Assembly (NCBI GenBank): GCA_009843725.1
Contig: VYCX01000231.1
Span: forward strand, 1-9,089
Length of the DNA: 9,089 nt
Source: Boseongicola sp. SB0675_bin_26
Lineage (GTDB): Bacteria; Pseudomonadota; Alphaproteobacteria; Rhodobacterales; Rhodobacteraceae
Direction: 5' to 3'
The first letter of the stretch is position 1. Every line of letters starts with the position of its first letter. Under the pieces are notes generated by a model. It saw only the letters and a program-made list of their open reading frames with translations, ran no database searches and had not been told where the DNA came from. This document shows, one piece after another, positions 1 to 5,865 of the stretch. A program made the position numbers and the translations under genes.

Positions 1-408
1 AGCAATAGAATCCCCGTCAGGTTCCGATAACAATAAGGTTCCGACAAGACTGGAACGCCCACATGTAAAGGACCCTGAGACCGGGTGTGGCGAGGATGCG
101 GCGAATGCTGACGCTTCTGCTCATGCGGTTGCTTCGCTCCCTGGCCGCACCAAGTCCGGTGCCCGCGCGACATTGGCCGGACGTTGCACGACCCGGGGCT
201 TGATCGCCACCCGGCCAAATTGCGACCGCGACAGCAGAAACGTGTGCGCCTTTGCGGCGCGGTTCGCTCCCGGCACCATGGCAGCCTGCGCATCAACGCA
301 AGCAACCGTCGAGCCAGAGAGGAATTCCTGAATGGAACGTATAGCGGGTCCGGTCATTGCATCTTCCATCATCGGCTGGCGCGAAGCGCAGGAAATATGT
401 CATAGCGT
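1..408. other. No recognisable gene; short direct repeat near the left edge
   Basis: I see no supportable gene in this stretch. Short open frames exist on both strands, including one of 83 codons on the minus strand (121-372), but none has a recognisable motif and they read like GC-rich shadow frames. The only structure I noticed is a short imperfect direct repeat, AGGTTCCGATAAC at 19-31 and AGGTTCCGACAAG at 36-48, a 17-base period. It could be the edge of an old mobile element or chance. The stretch lies downstream of the broken PIN toxin and probably belongs to the same decayed region. Confidence 0.4.
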
Positions 409-742
409 TTACGAGTGGTCGGCAAGCGTCTGTACGGACTCGCCATGGCCGGATCGTGCAGCGGTTGCCGCGAACGGCGATCCGCCGTCACCACCGTCGC
501 GCCGATGCGGTGCGCGAGCGCGAGATACACGCAGTCGCAGACCGGATGGTCGAGGGCCAGCGTCAGACGTGCCGCGTCGGCGGTTACCGTCTCGTCGTCG
601 TGCCTGCGCACCGGCATGTCGGACATCCAAGCCAGGGCGGCGCGTGCAACTCCCGTCCGCTCGCCACCAGTTCCCGCGCGGCATCCGAGTCGGGCTCGTC
701 GACCAGCTTTACGGCAACGCTTGCATCGACGACGAGGCGGAC
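409..742 (-). pseudogene. Broken PIN-domain toxin (VapC-like), internal deletion and two frame changes
   Basis: VapC toxins are PIN-domain ribonucleases, normally about 130-140 residues. Pieces of one are visible in three minus-strand frames. From 742 down to about 638 one frame gives VRLVVDASVAVKLVDEPDS and on to ELHAP, the PIN N-terminus with its first catalytic Asp. From about 638 to 474 a second frame gives ALAWMSDMPVRRHDDET, then HPVCDCVYLALA and ATVVTADRR, which carry the later acidic residues. From about 474 to the stop at 409 a third frame gives FAATAARSGHGESVQTLAD. Joined up, only about 111 residues remain. The missing block is the one between HAP and the HDDET region that normally holds the conserved Glu (SEVANAL-type motif). 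No ATG or GTG stands at the expected start: the first codons read CTG GTC. This cannot encode a working toxin unless the sequence contains errors. The family call is from motif recognition. Confidence 0.8.
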
Positions 743-834
743 CAGAATTCGTCGCGATGACGGCGGTCGCGGTCCTCGCGGATCAGCACTTCCGCCCGGG
801 CTTGTTTGCGTCCAATGGTCTTTTCCCGCAAGCG
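742..834 (-). pseudogene. Possible antitoxin C-terminal remnant upstream of the vapC remnant
   Basis: One minus-strand frame immediately upstream of the PIN remnant, and reading into it, gives a charged helical stretch including GRKQARAEVLIREDRDRRH and then RDEFW. It ends where the toxin would start, which is the usual layout of an antitoxin-toxin pair. I cannot assign it to a named antitoxin family. Upstream of it the same frame (to 996) shows nothing recognisable, so a complete antitoxin is not present. The call depends mainly on position and composition and is weak. Confidence 0.25.
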
Positions 835-999
835 GCGTTGGCGGAGGCCGTGGATGACGCAGAAGAAGGCAACGGCATCGGAAGACTCCGTCTGGCGGAC
901 AGGGAACGCAACGATGGAGCAGGATCCGCAGCGTGTTTGCCGCCCGCCCTGACAAGCATTCCCGGTGGCGAAGATGCCGTGCTTTCCTCTTGCCATCAG

Positions 1000-1300
1000 G
1001 GGTCCTCACTGGGCTTTGAGCGTGTGCTTCTCGACAATCATGGAATCCGGGATGACGTTGCGGCGTTGGTGCAGATTGTGGATGCGGACAAAGTTGTCGT
1101 GGAATCGGGTACAGGGACAGCGCGGGCGAAGGTTCTTCTTGGATCGTCAACGGGACGTAGGATTCGTCCGCTTCCACCGCGTTGTTCAAAGGCCTGAGTT
1201 GACTTGCGGCGATGCGTGAACGACCTTGTGCCAGCAATTGCGGCACCCGGCGAAATCTTGCGCACCGCATTCCTGAAGGACAGCGCTCTTGCGCCGGACT
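1000..1300 (-). pseudogene. Possible degenerate transposase traces
   Basis: Minus-strand frames here contain short strings that resemble transposase motifs but do not join in one frame. AVEADESYV (about 1155-1185) recalls the start of an IS1595-type DDE domain. HDNFVRIHN (about 1076-1102) recalls the YNFVRIHKTL string near the C-terminus of several transposase families. A Cys-rich string, ECGAQDFAGCRNCWHK, lies about 1218-1270. These would come from different transposase types, and the frame is broken repeatedly. I treat this as a possible insertion-sequence remnant only. No terminal inverted repeats or target duplications were identified. Confidence 0.2.
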
Positions 1301-1384
1301 CCCCCTCTCGTGTCGGGGTTGCACCTGATGGCGTGGGGACGACGGGGATCGCCATTCACGTCAAGGCGGAACTGGAATCGTCGC

Positions 1385-1915
1385 ATGAAGCTCACCGACC
1401 ACTCTGTGGCCGATTCGCCGGACCCGGTCCGGGATGCGGCCATCGCGAGCTTGCTTGATGCATGCTTCGGCGGCGTGCATGGGGGAAGGACCTTCTTCAA
1501 GCAGGTCCCGCATCGGCGTCTTCTGGCCTGGAGCCAGGGCGGGCTCGTGGGGCACGTGGGCATGGACCTCAGGGCGATGCGCATCGGCGAGTCCACCATT
1601 CACATTCTCGGGATAGTTGACCTTTGCGTCGCTCCGACGGCGCGGAGGCAGGGCATCGGCGCCGCGCTGCTGCAAGCGGCGGAGGAACGGGCGGAAGGCC
1701 AGTCCTTTGCGCTCTCCATGGCTGACGACCCGCGGCTCTACCTTCGAGCAGGATACAGCCGGATCCATGCTGTGGACGTGACGTTTCTCGCCATCGACGA
1801 GTTGCGATGCCACAGCGTGGTCCGGCGTGACCTCAGCGAGATCTTCATGGCCAAGCGACTGGCCGGCGGTGCGTGGCCAGACGGCCCGATAGACTTGCTG
1901 GGCCACCTGTTCTGA
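1385..1915 (+). CDS. GNAT-family N-acetyltransferase
   Basis: This is a 176-residue protein with a GNAT fold, expected to transfer an acetyl group from acetyl-CoA to an amine on an unknown substrate in the cytoplasm. The acetyl-CoA-binding segment is clear: strand 4 VDLCVAPTA (79-86) runs into the pyrophosphate-binding motif R-R-Q-G-I-G (87-92) and helix AALLQAAEE. A long, well-ordered N-terminal half precedes it (LLDACFGG, RTFFKQVPHRRLLAW, LVGHVGMDLRAM). The C-terminal end, IFMAKRLAGGAWPDGPIDLLGHLF in two halves (153-165 and 166-176), resembles a GNAT subgroup also found in Bacillus. I chose ATG 1385 because the conserved part begins soon after it; the frame is open back to 1289 but that extension looks like random GC-rich sequence. 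The ribosome binding site is weak (GGAA about 1372). It stands alone between decayed genes, with no partner to hint at the substrate. Confidence 0.85.
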   Translation: MKLTDHSVADSPDPVRDAAIASLLDACFGGVHGGRTFFKQVPHRRLLAWSQGGLVGHVGMDLRAMRIGESTIHILGIVDLCVAPTARRQGIGAALLQAAEERAEGQSFALSMADDPRLYLRAGYSRIHAVDVTFLAIDELRCHSVVRRDLSEIFMAKRLAGGAWPDGPIDLLGHLF

Positions 1916-2381
1916 TCCGGTCTCGTCATGCAGTCTCCATGACGGTCGTTGCACTCAAGCTTGGGAATGGCTTCTGCAGTGACACGCTGAACGCCCAAGC
2001 CTGCGAGACCTCTGGCAAGACCATCTGAGCTTCGGCGATCGCGCCTCGGTGCACCGGAACCGCTGCTGCCGTCGGAGCGCACTCGAGGCTTGCGGGCGAA
2101 CCGAGGAATCAAGGTGCAGCGGAAAATCGCGGTCGGAACGACGCCGGCACCATGTCCACATGCATTTCCTCGAAGTGTCCTCGGTGGTGCGGCGTGCGCG
2201 GCATTCGCGTGCTGCGGCGTGACGTCGGACGGCCAGCTGATTCATCTGGCTGGTCATCAAGGTCAGGTTGCCGGGCACGTGACTGCAAGCTGCCTTGTTC
2301 GATCCTCGAGCGCTTGCAGACATTCGGGGATCCCCCGGGTCCGGGGATCGAATCAATCCGGTGACAATCTGATTGCCGGGC
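1916..2381. other. No recognisable gene; GC-rich hairpin at 2329-2349
   Basis: Several overlapping open frames cross this stretch on both strands (for example plus 2090-2677 and minus 1955-2443), but their translations are Arg/Ser/Pro-rich and have no motif I can name. It lies where the rest of glyA would be if the fragment at 2382-2645 had not been truncated, yet I could not find later glyA motifs such as the PLP-lysine region in any frame. The one structural item is an inverted repeat, GATCCCCCGG at 2329-2338 and CCGGGGATC at 2341-2349. It is not followed by a T-run on either strand. Confidence 0.4.
2329..2349. repeat. GC-rich inverted repeat (hairpin)
   Basis: The arms GATCCCCCGG (2329-2338) and CCGGGGATC (2341-2349) pair with a single bulged base and almost no loop. 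Flanking ATTCG on the left and CGAAT on the right extend the symmetry imperfectly. There is no T-run, so it is not a typical Rho-independent terminator. It sits about 33 bases beyond the point where glyA similarity stops and may mark a rearrangement joint or be incidental. Confidence 0.4.
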
Positions 2382-2645
2382 GGCGAAGCCGCAGTCGAAC
2401 AAGGCCTTCGCCCGCTCGATCGCAAGGCTCTCCGCCTTGTCAACGAACTTGCAGCCCCCAGAATAGCGGCGCCCCGGATAACCTTCCGCGCATTTGTCGG
2501 TCAGTACGGACCCCGCAGCATCCTGAATCGCCTGGCTCACGATGTTCTCCGAGGCGATCAGCTCGATTTCATCGCGTTGCCGGTCAAGCTCGCGGCCGAT
2601 TGCGGCGGCGAGGTCGGGTTCCGATTCGGTCGATGGGGATGCAAA
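2382..2645 (-). pseudogene. glyA: Truncated 5' fragment of serine hydroxymethyltransferase (glyA)
   Basis: GlyA is the PLP enzyme that interconverts serine and glycine with tetrahydrofolate, normally about 420-430 residues. Here one minus-strand frame gives [40 protein letters not shown] and [16 protein letters not shown], then [20 protein letters not shown] and CGFA. This is the highly conserved GlyA N-terminus, including the substrate-binding SENIVS and [11 protein letters not shown] regions. Similarity stops near 2382, where NVQPHSGAQAN would be expected, so about 80% of the enzyme is gone. Typical residues are also altered: TNKYAEG reads TDKCAEG, and RRYYGG reads RRYSGG. Upstream, the frame runs to a TAA with no ATG, GTG or TTG start. 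No PLP lysine or C-terminal domain is present, so it cannot be active. A functional glyA must lie elsewhere if the organism has one. Confidence 0.85.
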
Positions 2646-2653
2646 TGGCGAAC

Positions 2654-2664
2654 TTGCGGCGCAA
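2654..2664. promoter_or_regulatory. Palindrome TTGCG-G-CGCAA upstream of the regulator
   Basis: A perfect 11-base inverted repeat, TTGCGGCGCAA, lies 66 bases before the regulator start and close to the truncated end of the glyA fragment. A related perfect palindrome, TTGCGCAA, occurs in the leader of the dehydrogenase gene (5205-5212). ScfR-type regulators are known to bind TTTGCAAA-like sites, so both are candidate operators. The resemblance is partial and such GC-rich words also arise by chance. Confidence 0.3.
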
Positions 2665-2701
2665 TTTGTGTTGTTAGTGTGTGCATCATGGTATTAGGTC
2701 G

Positions 2702-2714
2702 GTAACTTTGTAAA
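2702..2714 (+). promoter_or_regulatory. Candidate ScfR/RamB-type operator in the regulator leader
   Basis: The stretch contains AACTTTGTAAA (2704-2714), whose core TTTGTAAA (2707-2714) is near-palindromic. As I recall it, the RamB consensus in Corynebacterium ends in AACTTTGCAAA, and the alphaproteobacterial regulator PccR recognises TTTGCAAA; this site differs from both at one base. It sits only 4 bases before the GGAGG ribosome binding site, so a bound protein would block transcription or translation start. Autoregulation is the natural inference, because the gene just downstream belongs to this family. A promoter further up may use TTGTTA (2671-2676) and TATTAG (2692-2697), but the 15-base spacing is short. 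Confidence 0.45.
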
Positions 2715-2718
2715 ATAT

Positions 2719-2723
2719 GGAGG
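2719..2723 (+). promoter_or_regulatory. Ribosome binding site of the XRE/ScfR regulator
   Basis: GGAGG, 6 bases before the ATG at 2730, is a near-ideal Shine-Dalgarno site. It fixes the start of the regulator at 2730. An ATG at 2717 overlaps the site itself but is in another frame. Confidence 0.75.
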
Positions 2724-2729
2724 CTCGGA

Positions 2730-4133
2730 ATGAACAAGACCTTCATCGGCCCGCAGTTGCGCCAGCTCCGACGCGCCCACAAGCAGACCCAGGCCGCAAT
2801 GGCAAAGACGCTCGGCGTCAGCCCCGCCTACGTCAACCTGCTGGAAAACAACCAGCGAAGCCTCTCGGTCCAGATGCTCATGGCCCTGTCCGAAAAGTAC
2901 GCCATTGACTGGCGCGAGCTGGTGCAGGACCCAGGCTCCAACGTTCTGGCGGAACTGCGCAGCGTCCTTCAGGACCCGATCTTTCGCGACACGCCCGACC
3001 TCCAGGAGCTGCGGGCCGCCGTCGATCACGCTCCGGGGCTCGTCGAGAAATTTCTGCAGATCTACCGGACGCACCGGACCACGCTCGACAAGGTGCTGCG
3101 GCAGGGTCGCGAACGGATGCCGGAAAATCTCGTCTCGTCCTCTCCGGAAACGATCATCCACGACTTTTTTCGGAACCATGGAAACCACTTTCCGGCACTT
3201 GAAACGACCGCGGAGAGGATTCGCGCCGAACGGCCTTGTGCGCCCGACGATGTCTACGCGATGCTGAAGGACCGTCTGAAGGCGCGCCACGGGGTCAAGG
3301 TTCGCATCCAGACTGTCGAGGACATGAGCGAGGCCTTGCGCATTTTCGACAGGGATCAAGCGACGGTCTTCCTTTCCCAGGCGCTCGACTATCCGAACCG
3401 GACCTTTCAGCTCGCGCATGTCCTGTGCCTTCTGGAGGCGGACCAGATCCTGGACGGGTTGGTCTCGGACAGCGGGATCACTTCCTCCACGGGGCTTGCG
3501 CGCTGCCAGGTGGAACTCGCCAACTATTTTGCCAGTGCTTTCCTGATGCCCTATGCGGACGTTCTCGCGACCGCGCGGGCGACCAAGTACGACGTGGACC
3601 GGGTCGCGGCGGCCTTCAGTGTTTCGTTCGAGCAGGTATGCCATCGGCTGACGACGCTGCAGCGCCGGAACGCGAAGGGCGTGCCGTTCTTCTTTCTTAG
3701 GATCGACAAGGCTGGAAACGTCACCAAGCGCTTCAACTCGACCACCTTCACGCTGGCCGAATTCGGCGGGGCCTGCCCCGTCTGGAACATCCATACGTCG
3801 TTCAGGACACCCGGCGTGATCCTGCCCCAGTTCGTGGAATTGCCCGAGGGCGAGCGGTTCTTCACGATCAGCCGCACCTCGGACCGGCCCGTGTTCAGCC
3901 GGGAGTCACAGGACCGGCGACTGGCGCTTGCGCTCGGCTGCGAGTTCCGCTTCGTCGACGAAATCGGATATGCGCAATCCTTCAACCTTGATCGCGAAGA
4001 CCTGTTCAGCCAGATCGGGATCAACTGCCATCTATGCCCGCGCCAGGCATGCTCCCAGCGCGCGCACCAGCCATTGCTGGTGGAATTGCCGATCAGCCCG
4101 GACAGGCGGGGCAACACCCGCTACGAAAGCTAG
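2730..4133 (+). CDS. XRE-family regulator of the short-chain fatty acyl-CoA regulator (ScfR: RamB/PrpR/PccR) type
   Basis: This 467-residue protein has the full ScfR layout. An XRE helix-turn-helix occupies about residues 8-62 (LRQLRRAHKQTQAAMAKTLG, then SPAYVNLLENNQRSLS). The middle (about 160-315) matches an IrrE/ImmA-like domain, with FQLAHVLCLLEADQI (226-240) and ANYFASAFLMPY (264-275). The peptidase motif HExxH is absent at FQLAH, so the domain is probably a sensor, not an enzyme. The C-terminal domain ends with C433-x2-C436-x4-C441 (NCHLCPRQACSQRA), and Cys349 and Cys404 lie upstream. The related mycobacterial PrpR is reported to carry an Fe-S cluster; that this protein does so is an inference. 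Known relatives sense short-chain acyl-CoAs and control acetate, propionate or glyoxylate metabolism; the ligand here cannot be read from sequence. It diverges from a glyA remnant, converges with the dehydrogenase gene, and has a candidate operator in its own leader. Confidence 0.9.
   Translation: MNKTFIGPQLRQLRRAHKQTQAAMAKTLGVSPAYVNLLENNQRSLSVQMLMALSEKYAIDWRELVQDPGSNVLAELRSVLQDPIFRDTPDLQELRAAVDHAPGLVEKFLQIYRTHRTTLDKVLRQGRERMPENLVSSSPETIIHDFFRNHGNHFPALETTAERIRAERPCAPDDVYAMLKDRLKARHGVKVRIQTVEDMSEALRIFDRDQATVFLSQALDYPNRTFQLAHVLCLLEADQILDGLVSDSGITSSTGLARCQVELANYFASAFLMPYADVLATARATKYDVDRVAAAFSVSFEQVCHRLTTLQRRNAKGVPFFFLRIDKAGNVTKRFNSTTFTLAEFGGACPVWNIHTSFRTPGVILPQFVELPEGERFFTISRTSDRPVFSRESQDRRLALALGCEFRFVDEIGYAQSFNLDREDLFSQIGINCHLCPRQACSQRAHQPLLVELPISPDRRGNTRYES
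4130..4133. other. CTAG shared by two convergent stop codons
   Basis: The plus-strand regulator ends with TAG at 4131-4133. The minus-strand dehydrogenase ends with TAG formed by the complement of CTA at 4130-4132. The palindrome CTAG thus supplies both stop codons and the genes overlap by 4 bases. There is no room for a terminator between them, so transcripts must run into the opposite gene. Confidence 0.85.
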
Positions 4134-5182
4134 GCAGCCGCTCTGAGGTTGCCCGCAATGCGCGACGTCACTGTCGCCACGACTTCATCCACTGCAGGAT
4201 TGCCCAGGCCAAGCTGGTCGGCGATGAGCTGGACCAGCAGATCGATTCTCTCGACATGGCGGGCGCCGCCATCGATTGCGCGTGCTGCGGACGAGGGCTT
4301 CAGCAGGCCTTCCGCGGCCTTGGCATACTTCTCGAACGGCACTTGGCTGTCGGGTGTCGCCCCGAGCCTGACGACAAGATCGCTGACCGACCGATAGATT
4401 TCCCGCGACGTTTCGATGTCATCGTGCACGGCCTCCTTTATCGAACGCATCCCTGTATCCTGTATGCAGCGATAGTTTCCGGTGAGAAGCATCGCCCATT
4501 TCGCAAGCGGCACGAAAAGCGAATCATGGGCGCGCAGCTTCACGGGAACCTCCTCGCCCTCGACACGGATGGCGTCGATGTCCGCTTCCAGCTCTTTAAG
4601 CATCTCGCAGTGTTCGGACACTTCAAACGGGGCGGCCTTGAAGTTGGTTGGCAGGCCTACATGAAGCACGTTCGCGCCAGCGTCCGGAAGGCGGAACGCC
4701 TGCGGGTCCGGGCTGCAAAGCGACACAAGGCCGGGCACGAAATCCCGCCAACCGTCGAGCGACGTGAAGCACGCGGCAAGCTTGTCCGTTTCCAGACCCG
4801 GGATGCGCCTGAGATAAGGCATCGGCGGCATGTTCATCAGGGAAAGGCACGGCACCCGGGCCTGCGCAATTCGCATCAGAAGCGCGCGCACGTCAGCGTC
4901 GGCATATTGCGGCTCGGACATGGCGAGAACCACAAGGTCATGCGCTTCGAGCCGAACCTCGCCCGGCACCATCGCGTCGAGCGTTCCCGGCAGGTCCATT
5001 GAACGGAACGGGCGATGCAAATCCTCGCCACGCAGCTTGATTCGCACCTCGGTGCCTTTGTCGTTGATCAGTTCGGCAGTCGCCTTGCGGCACACCAGCG
5101 TCACGTCGTGGCCCGCCATGAGAAGTTTCGTTCCGAGAAGCGACCCGTGTGAAGCGCCGAGGATCAGTATTTTTCGAGACAT
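4130..5182 (-). CDS. Ketopantoate reductase (ApbA/PanE)-family dehydrogenase, substrate unknown
   Basis: This is a 350-residue cytoplasmic protein. The N-terminus is a Rossmann fold: [20 protein letters not shown] (4-23), then GHDVTLVCR (24-32), matching the ApbA/PanE dinucleotide-binding start, with a basic residue after the second strand that favours NADPH. The C-terminal helical domain has [18 protein letters not shown] (223-240), with Lys228 a candidate for the catalytic lysine, and [20 protein letters not shown] (295-314), matching the PanE segment with its SS and conserved Glu. Typical PanE is about 300 residues, so this is longer, and the usual QNG-type motif is replaced by [10 protein letters not shown] (115-124). 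These differences suggest a related dehydrogenase, not the vitamin B5 enzyme itself, so I give no symbol. I chose ATG 5182 because the Rossmann strand starts directly after it; in-frame ATGs at 5215 and 5242 would add a tail with no match. It has its own promoter region and overlaps the regulator stop. Confidence 0.75.
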   Translation of the reverse strand: MSRKILILGASHGSLLGTKLLMAGHDVTLVCRKATAELINDKGTEVRIKLRGEDLHRPFRSMDLPGTLDAMVPGEVRLEAHDLVVLAMSEPQYADADVRALLMRIAQARVPCLSLMNMPPMPYLRRIPGLETDKLAACFTSLDGWRDFVPGLVSLCSPDPQAFRLPDAGANVLHVGLPTNFKAAPFEVSEHCEMLKELEADIDAIRVEGEEVPVKLRAHDSLFVPLAKWAMLLTGNYRCIQDTGMRSIKEAVHDDIETSREIYRSVSDLVVRLGATPDSQVPFEKYAKAAEGLLKPSSAARAIDGGARHVERIDLLVQLIADQLGLGNPAVDEVVATVTSRIAGNLRAAA

Positions 5183-5204
5183 AATGCACCCAATTTGAGC
5201 TGTC

Positions 5205-5212
5205 TTGCGCAA
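5205..5212. promoter_or_regulatory. Palindrome TTGCGCAA in the dehydrogenase leader
   Basis: A perfect 8-base palindrome lies 23 bases before the dehydrogenase start. A second TTGCGC follows at 5218-5223, 13 bases on. It is related to TTGCGGCGCAA in front of the regulator. If this is a binding site it would lie within the transcribed leader. The evidence is only the symmetry and its recurrence. Confidence 0.3.
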
Positions 5213-5254
5213 CATAATTGCGCGCACGACAAAATTCCACAAAAATCGAGTGTT

Positions 5255-5273
5255 GGTGTAGCTAGTTTACACC
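5255..5273. promoter_or_regulatory. Inverted repeat overlapping the dehydrogenase -10 region (candidate operator)
   Basis: GGTGTA at 5255-5260 and TACACC at 5268-5273 form perfect arms around a 7-base centre. Flanking TT and AA extend the symmetry with one mismatch. The right arm and centre overlap the predicted -10 box of the dehydrogenase promoter, a position typical of repressor sites. The binding protein is unknown. Confidence 0.45.
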
Positions 5274-5293
5274 ACAATTACATATATTGTAAA
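5264..5293 (-). promoter_or_regulatory. Predicted sigma-70-type promoter of the dehydrogenase gene
   Basis: On the minus strand TTTACA (5293-5288) matches the -35 consensus at five of six positions. TAAACT (5269-5264) matches the -10 consensus at four of six, with an 18-base spacer. The region is markedly AT-rich for this genome. Transcription would start near 5257, leaving a leader of about 75 bases. The -35 box also lies within the perfect inverted repeat TTACA-N5-TGTAA (5278-5292). Confidence 0.5.
5278..5292. promoter_or_regulatory. Inverted repeat TTACA-N5-TGTAA at the dehydrogenase -35 region
   Basis: TTACA (5278-5282) and TGTAA (5288-5292) are perfect arms five bases apart, with partial symmetry beyond (AA on the left, AATT on the right). 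The right half contains TTGTAAAAT (5287-5295), a nine-base word that also occurs in the regulator leader at 2708-2716. This suggests one protein, possibly the ScfR-type regulator, acts at both promoters. The link is inferred. Confidence 0.4.
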
Positions 5294-5300
5294 ATTGTTA

Positions 5301-5865
5301 CGTTCCTGTGCTTCCTCGCCTCGCTCCGGTTCGTTCAGGGAGCGTCTACGCCGGACTCGGGCCGCCTGACGGACACGGCGTGGCAGGTGTCACCGGCCTG
5401 CGTGCCCGCGACGCAGCGCATGCAAAAATCGGTGAAGCTTGCCTTGGGCACCGCCGGGGGTCTCCTGATTGCGATGCGGGCACCGAATCAGACCTCCATC
5501 CGAAAGGGAATCCCCGATGATTCCAAGCGGGTCGGACATGCTCTGGAACGGAAAGCCGCCCAGAGCAGCGGCGGGAGCGTCGCGACCGTGACGACGAGCG
5601 CTTGTCGTCGCGATCGGTCATCCGGGCAACACGACCCAAGACTTCGACCTCCAGAAGGGCGCGAGGCACAGGTCAATGTCGCAGGGCCTTCCGGTCAGAA
5701 TCGCTGCCTATGCGCGACCTTGCCGCCATCGCCGCCGCCGCAGCGGGTCGGGCCGACCCGTCGCGGGCCGATCCTAAGGCCTGTCTTGCGAGGAACTGGA
5801 ACGCTGACCGAAAGGAAGAACGCGATCCGTGCTGTGGCCGCAATCGAAGTGATTCCACGCCCGCT
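5301..5865. other. Gap of about 560 bases with no supported gene
   Basis: No frame on either strand gives a recognisable protein. Plus-strand frames (5195-6010, 5602-5880) and minus-strand frames (5346-5669) are Arg/Ser/Pro/Ala-rich shadows without motifs or a good ribosome binding site. Two hairpins are visible: GGAATC and GATTCC at 5507-5524, and CGGGTCG and CGACCCG at 5744-5760. The gap lies downstream of gltD and upstream of the dehydrogenase promoter. It may hold a gene remnant too decayed to identify. Confidence 0.45.
5744..5760. repeat. GC hairpin downstream of gltD
   Basis: CGGGTCG (5744-5750) and CGACCCG (5754-5760) form a perfect 7-base stem with a 3-base loop, 105 bases past the gltD stop. 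On the minus strand no T-run follows it. It could help stop or stabilise the gltBD transcript, but it is not a standard Rho-independent terminator. Confidence 0.35.

Noticed and set aside
415..1197. A 260-codon plus-strand open frame
   Set aside because: It lies opposite the vapC remnant, which has clear PIN motifs on the minus strand; its own translation is low-complexity Arg/Ala/Ser.
584..1324. A 246-codon minus-strand open frame as one gene
   Set aside because: Only its last part (the PIN N-terminus from about 742) is recognisable; the rest is Pro/Arg-rich shadow joined by chance.
2329..2349. Hairpin as a Rho-independent terminator or tRNA T-arm
   Set aside because: No T-run follows on either strand, and the bases around it do not form the other arms of a tRNA.
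2694..3794. A 366-codon minus-strand open frame opposite the regulator
   Set aside because: It is the antisense shadow of the regulator gene. Its translation has no recognised motif and GC-biased codon positions explain its length.
4034..5002. A 322-codon plus-strand open frame opposite the dehydrogenase
   Set aside because: It mirrors the dehydrogenase frame, has no family signature, and starts inside the end of the regulator.
4130..5182. Naming the dehydrogenase panE
   Set aside because: Its length, altered motifs and lack of pantothenate neighbours leave the substrate open; the family name is as far as the sequence goes.
5611..5700. A plus-strand string reading [15 protein letters not shown]
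   Set aside because: It looks protein-like for a short run, but a stop lies just upstream, there is no start or ribosome binding site, and I cannot match it to a family.
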